Positions 1 to 8,700 of a stretch of 16,553 bases of DNA are shown piece after piece; the stretch's first letter is position 1, and each line of letters starts with the position of its first letter. Where the stretch lies: contig NZ_CALPCU010000034.1 in the NCBI RefSeq assembly GCF_943193085.1, positions 1 to 16,553 of the forward strand, written 5' to 3'. Below the pieces are notes generated by a model. It saw only the letters and a program-made list of their open reading frames with translations, did not search any database and was not told the origin of the DNA. The translations under genes and the position numbers were made by a program. Origin of the DNA: Vermiculatibacterium agrestimuris. Its GTDB lineage: Bacteria > Bacillota > Clostridia > Oscillospirales > Oscillospiraceae.

Positions 1-25
1 CTGCCTTTTTGGCAGGGCGCTTTTT
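1..25. terminator. Partial hairpin terminator at the window edge, possibly bidirectional
   Basis: A CTGCC arm (1-5), a five-T loop (6-10) and a GGCAG arm (11-15) form a short hairpin, followed by GGCGC and a run of five T (21-25). The right arm continues as GGCAGGGCGC, so the left arm probably starts with GCGCC just outside the window. The T-run abuts the stop codon of the minus-strand tspO gene. Seen directly: the 5-bp stem and the plus-strand T-run. Inferred: that the full hairpin ends tspO transcription on the minus strand and perhaps a converging gene on the plus strand. Confidence 0.5.
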
Positions 26-495
26 CAGTTCAGAAGCCAGATGCCGAAGTTGAGATAGCCGGCAAAGGCGACCCAGAGCAGATACGGGAGCAGAAGGAGT
101 CCAGCGGGCCTTGAAAGACGCCAGAACAGGCGCAGGGTACACAGGATCAGCACCCATAAGAAAAGCAGCCAGACAAACGCCAGCAGGTATCTGCCCAGGT
201 TGAAGAAGAGGATCGTCCAGAGAAAGTTGGCGCCCAGCTGGAGCGCGTAAAGCGTCAAAGCCCGGCGCTTATCTCCCCGTACATCTTCCCCAACGCTCAC
301 CAGGTAAGATGCCACGCCCATCAGGAAAAAGAGGAGCGTCCACACCACCGGGAAGACCCATTGCGGCGGAGACAGAGGCGGCTGACGCAGAGTCAGGAAC
401 CGTTCCATGCCGTCCTTGGTGAGAAGGGCGGACAGCCCGCCTACCGCCTCTGGGATCAAAACCGCCACGATCCATTTTTTCCACTGTATCCGCAT
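25..495 (-). CDS. tspO: TspO/MBR family integral membrane protein
   Basis: A 156-residue protein of the TspO/MBR (peripheral benzodiazepine receptor-like) family, whose usual length is 150-170. It shows five hydrophobic segments and the family hallmarks: PPLSPPQWVFPVVWTLLF after helix 1, QLGANFLWTILFF in the middle, and the C-terminal LLPYLLWVAFAGYLNFGIW block. Family members bind porphyrins and other tetrapyrroles and take part in stress or tetrapyrrole handling; the exact role in Firmicutes is unsettled. I chose ATG at 493-495 because a GGGGTGG sequence lies five bases upstream. A GTG at 502-504 would add three residues but lies inside that ribosome-site region. The gene is 71 bp downstream of the FMN lipoprotein gene on the same strand. 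I see no convincing promoter in the gap (TTGACC occurs but has no -10 at proper distance), so co-transcription is likely. Confidence 0.92.
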   Translation of the reverse strand: MRIQWKKWIVAVLIPEAVGGLSALLTKDGMERFLTLRQPPLSPPQWVFPVVWTLLFFLMGVASYLVSVGEDVRGDKRRALTLYALQLGANFLWTILFFNLGRYLLAFVWLLFLWVLILCTLRLFWRLSRPAGLLLLPYLLWVAFAGYLNFGIWLLN

Positions 496-566
496 ATTTA
501 CCACCCCGCCTAGGATACACGCCCCGGCGGGTAGTTATACATACGGTCAAGGAGACAGGGGCAGAA

Positions 567-1553
567 TTACTTGCCCACCTTGCTCAGAGCGTCCTTCACG
601 GCCTCCATGATGCCGTTGCTGGCCATGGTGGCGCCGGTGGCAACGTCCACCTCGGCGGACTGCTTCTCAATAATGGCCTTGGGCACGGACTCGAAGGCGG
701 GGTCGGAAATACCGGCAGACTCGCTGTGGCTCAGGACGTCAATCTTGGCGATCTTGGTGCCGTCCATGGTGACCTTCACCCTGATCTTACCGCCGTAGCC
801 CTGGCCCTCGCCGATGTACTCGTTGGGGCCCAGCTCGGGCTCGTCAGCGCCGTCCAGAGTGGACTGGGCCACCTTGGGCTCGGTGTAGTAGCCGAACTTG
901 ATGTTCAGCAGGTCGGCGGCCTTGGCGGCCACCTCACCGGTGACGGCGGCGCAGCGGGCCAGACGGCCAGGGTCGCTCATGGCGTAGCCAGTGGCGGCCA
1001 TGTACTTGCCCACGGAGTCGCGGCACTCCACGGACTCGGAGACGGTCATGACGGGAGAGGCCATCTCGGGCTGATACTGGGGGAAGGCGTGGCCCTTGTA
1101 CCACTCGTAGAGCTCGTTGCGCAGGCCATTGGCATCCGAGCCCTCCATGAACAGGCCGAAGACGGCGCAGGCGCCGCCCAGGGAGCCGCACAGGCTCTGC
1201 ACGCCGTAGCCGCCGGCACCGTCGGCGAACATTTTGGCGTTGATCTGGTTGTAGGGATAGCCATACTGGCCGGCCAGGGTCTCCACAATGGCGGAGACGG
1301 CACCGGCGCAGCAGCCGCCGTGGCTGTAGAAGGCCTTGTAGCCGTTCTCCAGGGCGACCTGGGGATCAAGCTCCTCCCACTTCCAGGGCCAGGCGGGGGA
1401 CTCGATGGCCTCGGGGGTGGCGGGGGTGGTATCCTCGGGGGTGGGGGCAGAGCCGGCGGCGCCGGCGCAGCCGGTCAGGGTCAGAACGCCCAGACCCAGG
1501 GCGCCCACACCGGCCTTACGCAGGAAATCGCGGCGAGAAACATCGTTGCTCAT
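567..1553 (-). CDS. Tat-exported lipoprotein with C_GCAxxG_C_C and covalent FMN-binding domains
   Basis: A 328-residue predicted envelope redox protein. Residues 6-12 (SRRDFLR) are a twin-arginine signal, and the hydrophobic stretch ends in the lipobox LTGC, with Cys29 the predicted lipidation site. A Pro/Thr-rich linker (about 35-55) follows. Residues about 70-218 match the C_GCAxxG_C_C family: GGCCAGAV (Cys81, Cys82), SLCGSLGGAC (Cys122, Cys129) and a C-terminal RCAAVTGEVAAKAADLL segment with Cys201; Cys177 is extra. Residues about 252-327 are an FMN-binding domain of the NqrC/RnfG type ending in DVATGAT. In that family an ApbE flavin transferase attaches FMN through a phosphodiester bond to the last Thr, here Thr309. 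Tat export fits a protein folded with its cofactor before transport. Electron partners are unknown, and no ApbE is in the window. The start is supported by AGGAGG eight bases upstream. Family assignments are firm; the electron-transfer role is inferred. Confidence 0.9.
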   Translation of the reverse strand: MSNDVSRRDFLRKAGVGALGLGVLTLTGCAGAAGSAPTPEDTTPATPEAIESPAWPWKWEELDPQVALENGYKAFYSHGGCCAGAVSAIVETLAGQYGYPYNQINAKMFADGAGGYGVQSLCGSLGGACAVFGLFMEGSDANGLRNELYEWYKGHAFPQYQPEMASPVMTVSESVECRDSVGKYMAATGYAMSDPGRLARCAAVTGEVAAKAADLLNIKFGYYTEPKVAQSTLDGADEPELGPNEYIGEGQGYGGKIRVKVTMDGTKIAKIDVLSHSESAGISDPAFESVPKAIIEKQSAEVDVATGATMASNGIMEAVKDALSKVGK

Positions 1554-1561
1554 TTCTTTTT

Positions 1562-1567
1562 CCTCCT
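1562..1567 (-). promoter_or_regulatory. Ribosome binding site of the FMN lipoprotein gene
   Basis: On the minus strand AGGAGG lies eight bases before the ATG at 1551-1553, within AAGAGGAGGAAAAAG. This is a near-ideal Shine-Dalgarno site and fixes the start just ahead of the Tat signal. Confidence 0.9.
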
Positions 1568-1613
1568 CTTTTTAGATGTGGTGTGACCGTATTACTGTAC
1601 GAATCTAACTAAC

Positions 1614-1642
1614 AGTATAGACTATATCATAGACTTTGTCAA
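1614..1642 (-). promoter_or_regulatory. Promoter P2 of the FMN lipoprotein gene (downstream of the two)
   Basis: On the minus strand TTGACA (1637-1642) is separated by 17 bases from TATACT (1614-1619). This is a near-consensus housekeeping-sigma promoter, with predicted transcription start around 1606-1608 and a leader of about 50 nt. It overlaps promoter P1 and lies in an AT-rich island that stands out from the GC-rich surroundings. Confidence 0.7.
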
Positions 1643-1653
1643 TAATTTGTCAA
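1626..1653 (-). promoter_or_regulatory. Promoter P1 of the FMN lipoprotein gene (upstream of the two)
   Basis: On the minus strand TTGACA (1648-1653) is separated by 16 bases from TATGAT (1626-1631). It overlaps P2, so polymerase probably cannot occupy both at once. The P1 -10 box lies inside an imperfect dyad, GTCTAT-GAT-ATAGTC (one mismatch), a possible regulator site. Confidence 0.6.
1635..1653 (-). repeat. Direct repeat of TTGACAAA with 11-bp period, overlapping both -35 boxes
   Basis: Two identical 8-mers, TTGACAAA on the minus strand (1646-1653 and 1635-1642), are separated by TTA. The 11-bp spacing puts both on the same face of the helix, as in direct-repeat operators of some response regulators. 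They also contain the two -35 hexamers, so duplicated promoter elements alone could explain the repeat. Confidence 0.6.
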
Positions 1654-1728
1654 GCAAGAATTGGAAATGGCGGAAATGACGAAAATGGGGGAAGGGAGGG
1701 TCAGTCCCGGGCCTGGGAGACAGGGGGC

Positions 1729-2646
1729 CTACTTCCCCGCCTGAAGAGGCAGGGTGATGACGAAGGCCGTGCGCTCGCCGGTGCTCTCAGCCCGGATATC
1801 GCCGCCGTGGAGCTCCACGATCTCCTTGGCGATGGCCAGGCCCAGGCCCGCGCCGCCGGTGCGGGTGGAGCGGGCGGCGTCCAGGCGGTAGAATTTCTGA
1901 AAGATATTGGTCAGTTCCTTCTCCGGGATCTCCAGCCCGTCGTTGGCGATGGTGACCACGGCGCTTTTCCCCTCCCGGCGGGCGGAGAGGAGCACAGGGC
2001 CGCCGGGAGCAGAGTAGCTCACGGCGTTGCGCAGCACATTGTCAAACACTCTGGCCAGCCGGTCGCCGTCCCCCTCCACCACCAGGTCGGGCTCCACCTC
2101 CGGCTGGCATGTCAGAGAGCGGGAGGCAAAAAGGGGATAAAATTCGTCGGCCAGCTGCTCCAGGAGAAAGGAGAGCTGTACGCTCTCCCGCTTGGTCAAG
2201 GCCAGCTCCATGGTGTTGATGTCAAAGAACTCCCCCACCAGCTCCTCCAGCCGGCGGGCCTTGTTCAGGGCAATGCCGGTATATTTGACCCGCTGCTCCT
2301 CCGTCAGGCCCGGCTCGTCCCAGAGAAGCTCCAGATAGCCCAGCACGGAGGTCAGGGGGGTCTTCAGGTCGTGGGCCAAAAAAGCGATGAGCTCCTGCTG
2401 CCGCTGGGCCTCCCGCTTCAACTCGCTCTGCTGGAGCAGGAGCCGGGCGCGCACCGCCGAGAGCTCACTCCCCACGCCGCGCAGGGTGCGGGGCACCTTC
2501 AGCTCCCTCTCCGGGTCTTCCAGGGTGGCCCGGAGATATTTCGCCACCTGGGTCAAACGATAATGGGGCAGCGTCAGCAGGCCCACGATGACCAGCAGGC
2601 TCAACAGGCCCACAGTGGACAGCAGGGCGATTTTCCATTCCGGCAT
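1729..2646 (-). CDS. Compact VanS-like sensor histidine kinase, no adjacent response regulator
   Basis: A 305-residue histidine kinase. One hydrophobic segment (about residues 6-27) anchors it with almost nothing outside the membrane. A linker/helix (about 30-85) leads into the HisKA dimerisation domain with H-box AHDLKTPLTSVLGYLELL (phospho-acceptor His92). The ATPase domain shows the N-box FDNVLRNAVSYS (Asn203, Asn207), a G1 region ANDGLEIP that lacks the usual DxGxG, the F-box IFQKFYRLDAARS, and the G2 box TGGAGLGLAIAKEIVELHGG. The F- and G2-box wording and the altered G1 box are typical of VanS-type kinases, so the G1 change is probably not inactivating. The start is supported by AGGAGG (2655-2660) eight bases upstream and an in-frame TGA 21 bases upstream. 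It is therefore not merely the visible tail of a longer two-helix kinase in this frame. The flanking genes are a giant surface protein and a redox lipoprotein. Partner and signal are unknown. Confidence 0.93.
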   Translation of the reverse strand: MPEWKIALLSTVGLLSLLVIVGLLTLPHYRLTQVAKYLRATLEDPERELKVPRTLRGVGSELSAVRARLLLQQSELKREAQRQQELIAFLAHDLKTPLTSVLGYLELLWDEPGLTEEQRVKYTGIALNKARRLEELVGEFFDINTMELALTKRESVQLSFLLEQLADEFYPLFASRSLTCQPEVEPDLVVEGDGDRLARVFDNVLRNAVSYSAPGGPVLLSARREGKSAVVTIANDGLEIPEKELTNIFQKFYRLDAARSTRTGGAGLGLAIAKEIVELHGGDIRAESTGERTAFVITLPLQAGK

Positions 2647-2654
2647 AGGCTCGG

Positions 2655-2660
2655 CCTCCT
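2655..2660 (-). promoter_or_regulatory. Ribosome binding site of the histidine kinase gene
   Basis: AGGAGG on the minus strand, eight bases before the ATG at 2644-2646. Together with the in-frame TGA (21 bases before the ATG) it fixes the kinase start. Confidence 0.88.
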
Positions 2661-2674
2661 TTCAGCGAAACAAT

Positions 2675-2703
2675 ATTATACCCGGTTTCCGGCAAAAAGG
2701 CAA
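2675..2703 (-). promoter_or_regulatory. Promoter of the histidine kinase gene
   Basis: On the minus strand a perfect TATAAT (2675-2680) lies 17 bases downstream of TTGCCT (2698-2703, a weak -35 keeping TTG). Predicted transcription starts about 20 bases before the kinase ATG. The spacer contains the T-run (2694-2698) that would serve as the U-tract of the upstream terminator, so terminator and promoter overlap. Confidence 0.6.
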
Positions 2704-2705
2704 TG

Positions 2706-2737
2706 AAGAGCCCCTCAGCTTTCGCTGAGGGGCTCTT
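2706..2737 (-). terminator. Intrinsic terminator after the giant surface-protein gene
   Basis: A perfect 14-bp stem, AAGAGCCCCTCAGC paired with GCTGAGGGGCTCTT, closes a four-base loop. On the minus strand the loop is GAAA closed by C-G, an especially stable GNRA tetraloop, which points to minus-strand RNA as the functional product. The stem begins 25 bases after the stop codon of the giant gene. The tail is CATTGCC before TTTTT, so the U-tract is displaced and termination may be incomplete. Confidence 0.8.
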
Positions 2738-2762
2738 GTTCTGCTTGACCCTTCCCGCTCGC

Positions 2763-5700
2763 TCAGTAGCTGGGCGTATCGGTATCGGGGTTGGTGGGAC
2801 GAGCGCCATCGCTGGTGCTGTCGTGATAGCGCCAGACCTCATCGATCCAGACACTGCTCCAGTGCTCGGGCGGCACGGGGTTGGTCTCGTCCAGCCAGTA
2901 GAAGGTGTGGTCATTGGCGGCCTCGATGATCTCGTAGTAGGCCCAGTGGGTCTTGGGCACGTCGGGCCAAGTCATGTACTGATCGTAACCGTTCTCCTGG
3001 TTGTTGCTGGCCACGCCGGAGTGGACGTACTCGCGCATCTCCTCCAGGCCCTTCACATCCACGCCCCGGCCCAGATAGCCGTTGAAGACCTTCACGGTCT
3101 CGGCACGGGTGATGTTCTGCAGCGGCTTGAAGCTGCCGTCCTTATAGCCGTTGATCCATCCCTTGGCGTAGGCGGTATACACGCCGTCCACAGCCCACTT
3201 GGAGATCTGATCGGCGTCGGTAAAGGGCACGCCCTGGTTGGCGATCAGGCCGTGGAGACGGGCCACCACGGTAGCCAGCTCCTGCCGGGTAATGGGCTGG
3301 TCGGGACGGAAGGTGCCGTCGGTGTAGCCGGTGAAGACGCTGTTCACGGTACAGTAGGAAATGGCGCTGTAGGCCCAGTGGCGCTCCACGTCGGAATAGC
3401 CGCCGGGGTTGCCGTAGTTGGCGCCCTCAATGAAGCCGTCCAGACAGGCACGGGCGATGATGGTAGCCACCTCGCCGCGGGTGATGTCCGCGCTGGGCCC
3501 GAAGGTGCCGTCGGGGAAGCCGATGACGTAGTGGGTGTGATCAATGGCGGTATGGCCCTTGATCTCATACACCGCGTAGAAGGTCTTGTCCTTGCTGATC
3601 TTGAAGGTGGTGGGATCCACCAGGACAGGCGTGCCGGTGGTCTTGGCCGGATCGGTCTCGGACCAGCCGATGAAGGTATAGGTCTTCTCGCTGCCGTCCT
3701 TGTCCTTGATGGTCAGGCCTTCCACCTTGGGCACCTTGGAGGGCTTGCCGTTCTGCTTGACCTTCTCGGCGGTGAGGTCGTCGGTGACGCCCACCTCGCC
3801 CAGCTTGTAGAACACCTGAGGCAGCTCCACGGTCCCGCCGCCACCGCCGCCACCGCCACTGGGAACGGTGACAGTCTCCTTCGGCGACGTGGGCGGGAAG
3901 GTGTAGGTCAGGGTATAGGTGCCGTCGGGCTGACCGTCTTCTCCAAGATTCTCTTTCGCGGTGGGCGTTACGCCGTTGAGCTTAAACTCGGGAGCCGTGA
4001 AGTCGAAGTTATTGGGATCCTTGGGCTCCACCACCACAGTCGCGGTATAGGTCGTGCTGTAATCGAACTTGTTGACCTCATTTCCGCTGCCGTCAGTCCA
4101 CTTCACGTCGCCCTTAACGGTGGTATCGTCATTGCCGGGCTTGCCGACCTTGTCGACATTGTTGCCGGCCACAGGCGGCGTGACCGTTACCGCCAGCTCG
4201 TTGGGGGTCTTCTCCCCCGCCTTGCGGATGGTGTACTCAAAGACGGCCACGTACTTGTCGCCCACCTTCTTCACGCTGTTGGCGTTCTGACGGTTGGTGT
4301 CCCAGGTGTAATCTCCGGGCTCCTCAGTGAGGGCGTAATCCTCGCCGGGAGTGACCTCCACCTGCATGTAGTAGGTCTTCTCCTCCTCGAACTGGGTGGC
4401 GGGAATGGTGCAGCCGGCATCGGTGTACCACTTGCCGTAGAGATCCGTACCGTCCACATTGCCGACAACGCCCAGATCGTAACGATCCTCGGTGGCATTG
4501 GACTTGTTGATGCTCTTGTTGGTGTCGTTGACCACGGTCTGGTCGCCCACGGCGGGCCGGTTACTGGCCACGTGGACCTTCACGACCTCCTTGGGCACCT
4601 CGAAGGTGAGCTTGAGGGTGATGGTGGTGGGCTCGCCGGTGGCGGGATCCCGGGTGACCACCGTCGCGCCGCTGCCGTTGAGCAGGCCGGTGGTGGTCTC
4701 TTTGAACCGGTAGTAGGGCTTCTCGGCGTCCTTGATCTTCACTGTGAGCTCGGCGGTATAGGTATTGCCGGGCTTGAAATTGGTCTCGGTGACAGGATCG
4801 CCGTTCTTGTCCAGCCAACGGGCGCTCTGCTTCTCATAGACCTGTCCGGGCAGGGCGTCGATGTCGTTGTCGGAGATCGTGGCCTTGGCCTCGGGAACCT
4901 TGGCGGTACCCAGAACGGCCAGGACGTCCGCCTTGTCGCTGATGTCGTTGAAGGTGATGGTGACCTTGTAGCTGGTCGCCTCGCTGCCCGGAGTGCTGGG
5001 CGCGATCTCCACCTTGATCTGGTTGATGGTGCCGTCGGCGCCCACGGTCTCGGCGTCGGTGGAGCCTTCCAGCCAGCTCTTGTCGGTGTGGGTCACGCCG
5101 TTGATGAGCAGATCCAGATAGTCCTTCGGGTCGGCCACGGCAACATACTTGTGGCCGGCGTCGGTGGCAGTCAGGGTGAACTCAGCCTGATAGCTGCCGC
5201 CCGTACGGAAGGTGGTGCCGGTGGGCGCCACGAAGTTCCCGTCGGCGTTCTTCTCCGTCCAGGTCACCGTGCTGGGGGTGACATAGGCGCTCATGTCCAC
5301 GCCGTCCTTGTTCAGGGCCAGCAGGAGCGAAGCGGCCCCGCTGGGAATACTCTGGTTGGCAATGGGCTGCTGGACGTTGGCCGCCACCTTGACGATGGTG
5401 GGATCGGTCTTGTCCGCCAGGGCGCGGAAGGTCAGGCTGACGGTGAACTCCGTGTCCTTGGGATAGATCCCGTCCACCGCGGTCTTGTCAGCCGCGAAGC
5501 CGGTGGTATAGCTCACACTGCCGCCGGTGGTGTCGTTCAGGCTGCCGGTGGCGGTTGTGGCGGGAATGGCCACACCGCCCAGGTAGAACCTGGTATCCTC
5601 GGTAATGTTCCAGGTGGTGGTCGTGGGGTTCTTCAGAACCACTTTGCCCTCCACCATGTACTCCTTACCGGCCTCGAAGGGCGTATCCTTCGCCACGACT

Positions 5701-8700
5701 GTCCAGTTCCCATCATCACCCTTCACCTTCCACACAAGGTCGGTCTTGGCGGGATCGGCGGGGTTGGTATAGGGCTCGGTACTCACAATGTACACATCGG
5801 GCACCCGCAGCTTGTGCTCAGGCGGCACGGTGGTGTTCACATTGACGGTGAGGATTTTGTCTACCTTGGCGTCGGTGGCCGGGAAATCGATCTTGACGGT
5901 GTAGACCGTGTCGCTGGTCTTGGTCAGGGTCACCACGGTGCCGTCAGCATAGGTCGTGGTATGGCTGTTATTGGCCGTGTCATTGACATTCACCACAGCA
6001 GTGTTGCTGTTGACCAGGAAGTCCACGTAGTCAGACGCGGCGGTATCGGCCAGGTAGTTGTAACCATCGCCGCTGTTCACCGTCAGCGTATAGGCGGCGG
6101 TGTAGGCGGTGCTGTAATCAAAGGCCCCGATGTGGGCGCCGCCGGCGGTCTTTGTCCAGATGACATTGCCGATGGTCAGCGCGTCAGGCTGGAGGTTGGT
6201 GTTGGCCTTGTTGGCCGCCACGGGCGTGTCCGCCTTGGTCTGCGGCACGGCCCCGGCCACAGGCGCGGTGACGGAGGTGACGACCTTCACGATCTCCTTA
6301 TCCAGGCCCGGGAAGGTGTGCCACACGGTGGCGGTCTTCTTGTCGGCGGACAGGGTCACGTGGGTGTTGGCGTCGCTGGCCTTATAGGAGTTGCCGTTGA
6401 CGATGAAAGCGGTCTCGCTGTCAAAGACGAAGCCGGGCTTGCCGTCCACCCCGTCATTGGCCTTGAAGGTAGCCACCACGGTGTAGTCCCCGTTGCCGAA
6501 GGTCTCAGAAGCGCCAATGACGCTGCCGTTCTTGTTGCCCTCGTGCCAGGTGCTGCCGTGGCTGTCGTCCGTGACCAGGGCGTCGTGCTTCAGGCTCACC
6601 TGCTCGTGCTGGGTGTACTGCTTATCCACCGCGGGATTCGCTCCGGCCACAGGCACGGTGTAGTCCACGGTGACCTGGGCGATCTTGGTGTCGGAGGAGG
6701 TCTCGGGGTAGACCACGGTGACGGTGTAGGAGCTGTCGCTGTTGCGCTTGGTGGTGACGGTGTAGCCGCCCTGGGTCTTGGTGCCCTCGCCGGTGACCTC
6801 CACGCCGTGGATGGTGAACTTCACCCGCTGGGCGTTGTCGGCGGCGTCATCCTTATAGGTGTAACCGTTGGCGGTGTCGGTGGTCAGGGTGTAGGTGGCC
6901 TGATAGACCTTGCCCTGCTCCACAGTGTTGCCGGGCACATTCACCCAGTTGCTGCCGTCCTGCACCTTCCAGGTCACTGTTCCGGCCGTGACCCGGCTGG
7001 TCAGGATATTGCCCGAGCCGTTAATGGCCAGATCCACCACGGCGTCGGTGTAGGGCGTGCCGGTGAGCACGCCGCCCACGGCGGGAATGCTGGCGTGGCT
7101 GGTGACCTCAGTGATGATCTTATCCACCGGGATCAGGAACTGGCGGGTCAGGGTGTAGGTGGCGGGATCGCCGGCGTTCTTCACCAGGGGGGTGTAGGTG
7201 CCGGTTCCGGCCACCGCGTTCTCCGGGGTGTCGGTGCACTCGATGCCCGCCAGATAGAACTTGGTCTTGGCGTCGTCGATGACGTACTTGGCAGAGTCGG
7301 TGTCCGTCTTCATCCGCACCGTGCCGATGACCTGATAGGGCACGCCCGCCTTGAACTTGTCGCCGTCCAGAGCGGCGGTCTTGTTGGCGTCGGTAATGGT
7401 CTCCCAGCCGGTGTTGTTCCAGTACTGCCAGATGTCGTTGGCGCCGGTGAGCTCATAAGGCTTCACCGCATCTACGAAGGGCTTGTAGCCGGCGTCAATG
7501 CTCTTGTCGGTGGCGGGTACGGTGGCGTTGACATACACGTCGGTGAGGGTGACCTTGCCGCCCTTGAGCTCACCGAAGGTGACCTTCACATGGTAGGTCT
7601 TGTCCGCGTCCGTGGCAGTGGTCTCCACCTGGGTGATGGCCCCGGTGCCGGTGGCGCTGTCCGCGCCCTCAATGGGCCCGACGCCACCCACGATAAAGTC
7701 CACCTTGTCGGCGGTCTCGTTCAGGTAGTCGTAGGTGCCGGTGGTCACGTCAAACTCCAGGGTGTACACCGTGTCGGCCTCAAAGGCGTCGGTGGTGCTC
7801 CAGGTGACGTTTGTCACATTCAGAGTGGCGTTGTAGTTCGTGCCGTTGGTGCCCAGCGCCTGGTTGACGGTCACGGTGCTGTGGTCGGCGGGCTTGCCCT
7901 CCACCACGGGCTGCGGCACGCTCAGGTTCACGTGGGCGATCTCAATGGGGGCCACAGGGGTAGCAAACACGTAGGACATGGTGTAGCTGTCGCCGTTCTT
8001 GACCGCGGTGGCGTCGTTGGTACCCGCGCTGGTGTTGATGGCGAACTTGGTGTCCATGACGTCGTCGGTGCTGTCCAGGTTGTAGGCGTAGCCGTTGCCG
8101 GGCTTCACGTCCACTTCCACCTTGTAGTACTTACCGGCCTGGAAGGTGGAGCCTGCAACCAGCGGGGTGCCCCAGTTGGTAGAGGCGTCCGGCTTCGTGC
8201 TGGACTCGTACCAGCGCACCACAAAGTGCTCGGGGTTGCTGTCGTTAACGGTGGTGCTCACCGTCTCCACCTCACGGCCCACCCAGTCGGGATGGGCAGG
8301 AACGGTCTCGTCCACAATGGGCGGATCCTGGAAGAAGGCGGTGACGTAGGTGACGTTGATGTCCCCTTCCGGCGCGGCGGTGGGCGGGAACTCCACTGTC
8401 AGAGTAGCGCCGGTCTGATCGCCGGTCACTTCCACCTCGGCGGGCCAGAGCCGGCCGCCGATGTCATAGTAACCGTCGGCGTCCTCGGCAAACTTCTTGC
8501 CGTCCTCCGCCTCTACCTCCACAACGACCTTATAGGTCGTGGAGGGCTTGAAGTTGCCCTCGTCGTCCAGGCCGCCGTCGGTGACGGGCTTCCAGGTCTC
8601 TCCATCCTTCCAGTACCAGGTGCCCTTAGGCTCGGTCTGGTCCACATCGTAGCGGTCCTCGCCGGTGGGCTTGGTGAAGGGCGTGTCGGTGGGCTTGCCG

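Noticed and set aside
505..566. Separate promoter or hairpin for tspO
   Set aside because: TTGACC lacks a -10 box at 15-19 bp, the TATAAC-like box lacks a -35, and the CGCC-CC-GGCG inverted repeat has only a 2-base loop and no T-run.
726..1586. Plus-strand open frame of 286 codons opposite the FMN lipoprotein
   Set aside because: Its translation is a low-complexity run of Gly, Ala, Leu and Val, mirroring the GC-rich codons of the real gene. It has no domain or ribosome-site support, while the minus frame has Tat, lipobox and FMN motifs.
1680..1735. Possible terminator after the histidine kinase
   Set aside because: A short GTCTCCC/GGGAC pairing can be drawn, but the stem is weak and mismatched and no T-run follows on the minus strand.
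1636..2706. Plus-strand open frame of 356 codons opposite the histidine kinase
   Set aside because: It shows Gln/Gly/Leu-rich shadow composition and no recognisable domain. It crosses promoter elements and the start of the kinase gene, and the kinase boxes on the minus strand are unambiguous.
3834..3857. Glycine run as a slippage-prone simple DNA repeat
   Set aside because: Synonymous Gly codons are mixed (GGC, GGT, GGG), so there is no perfect repeat tract that would favour phase-variable slippage.
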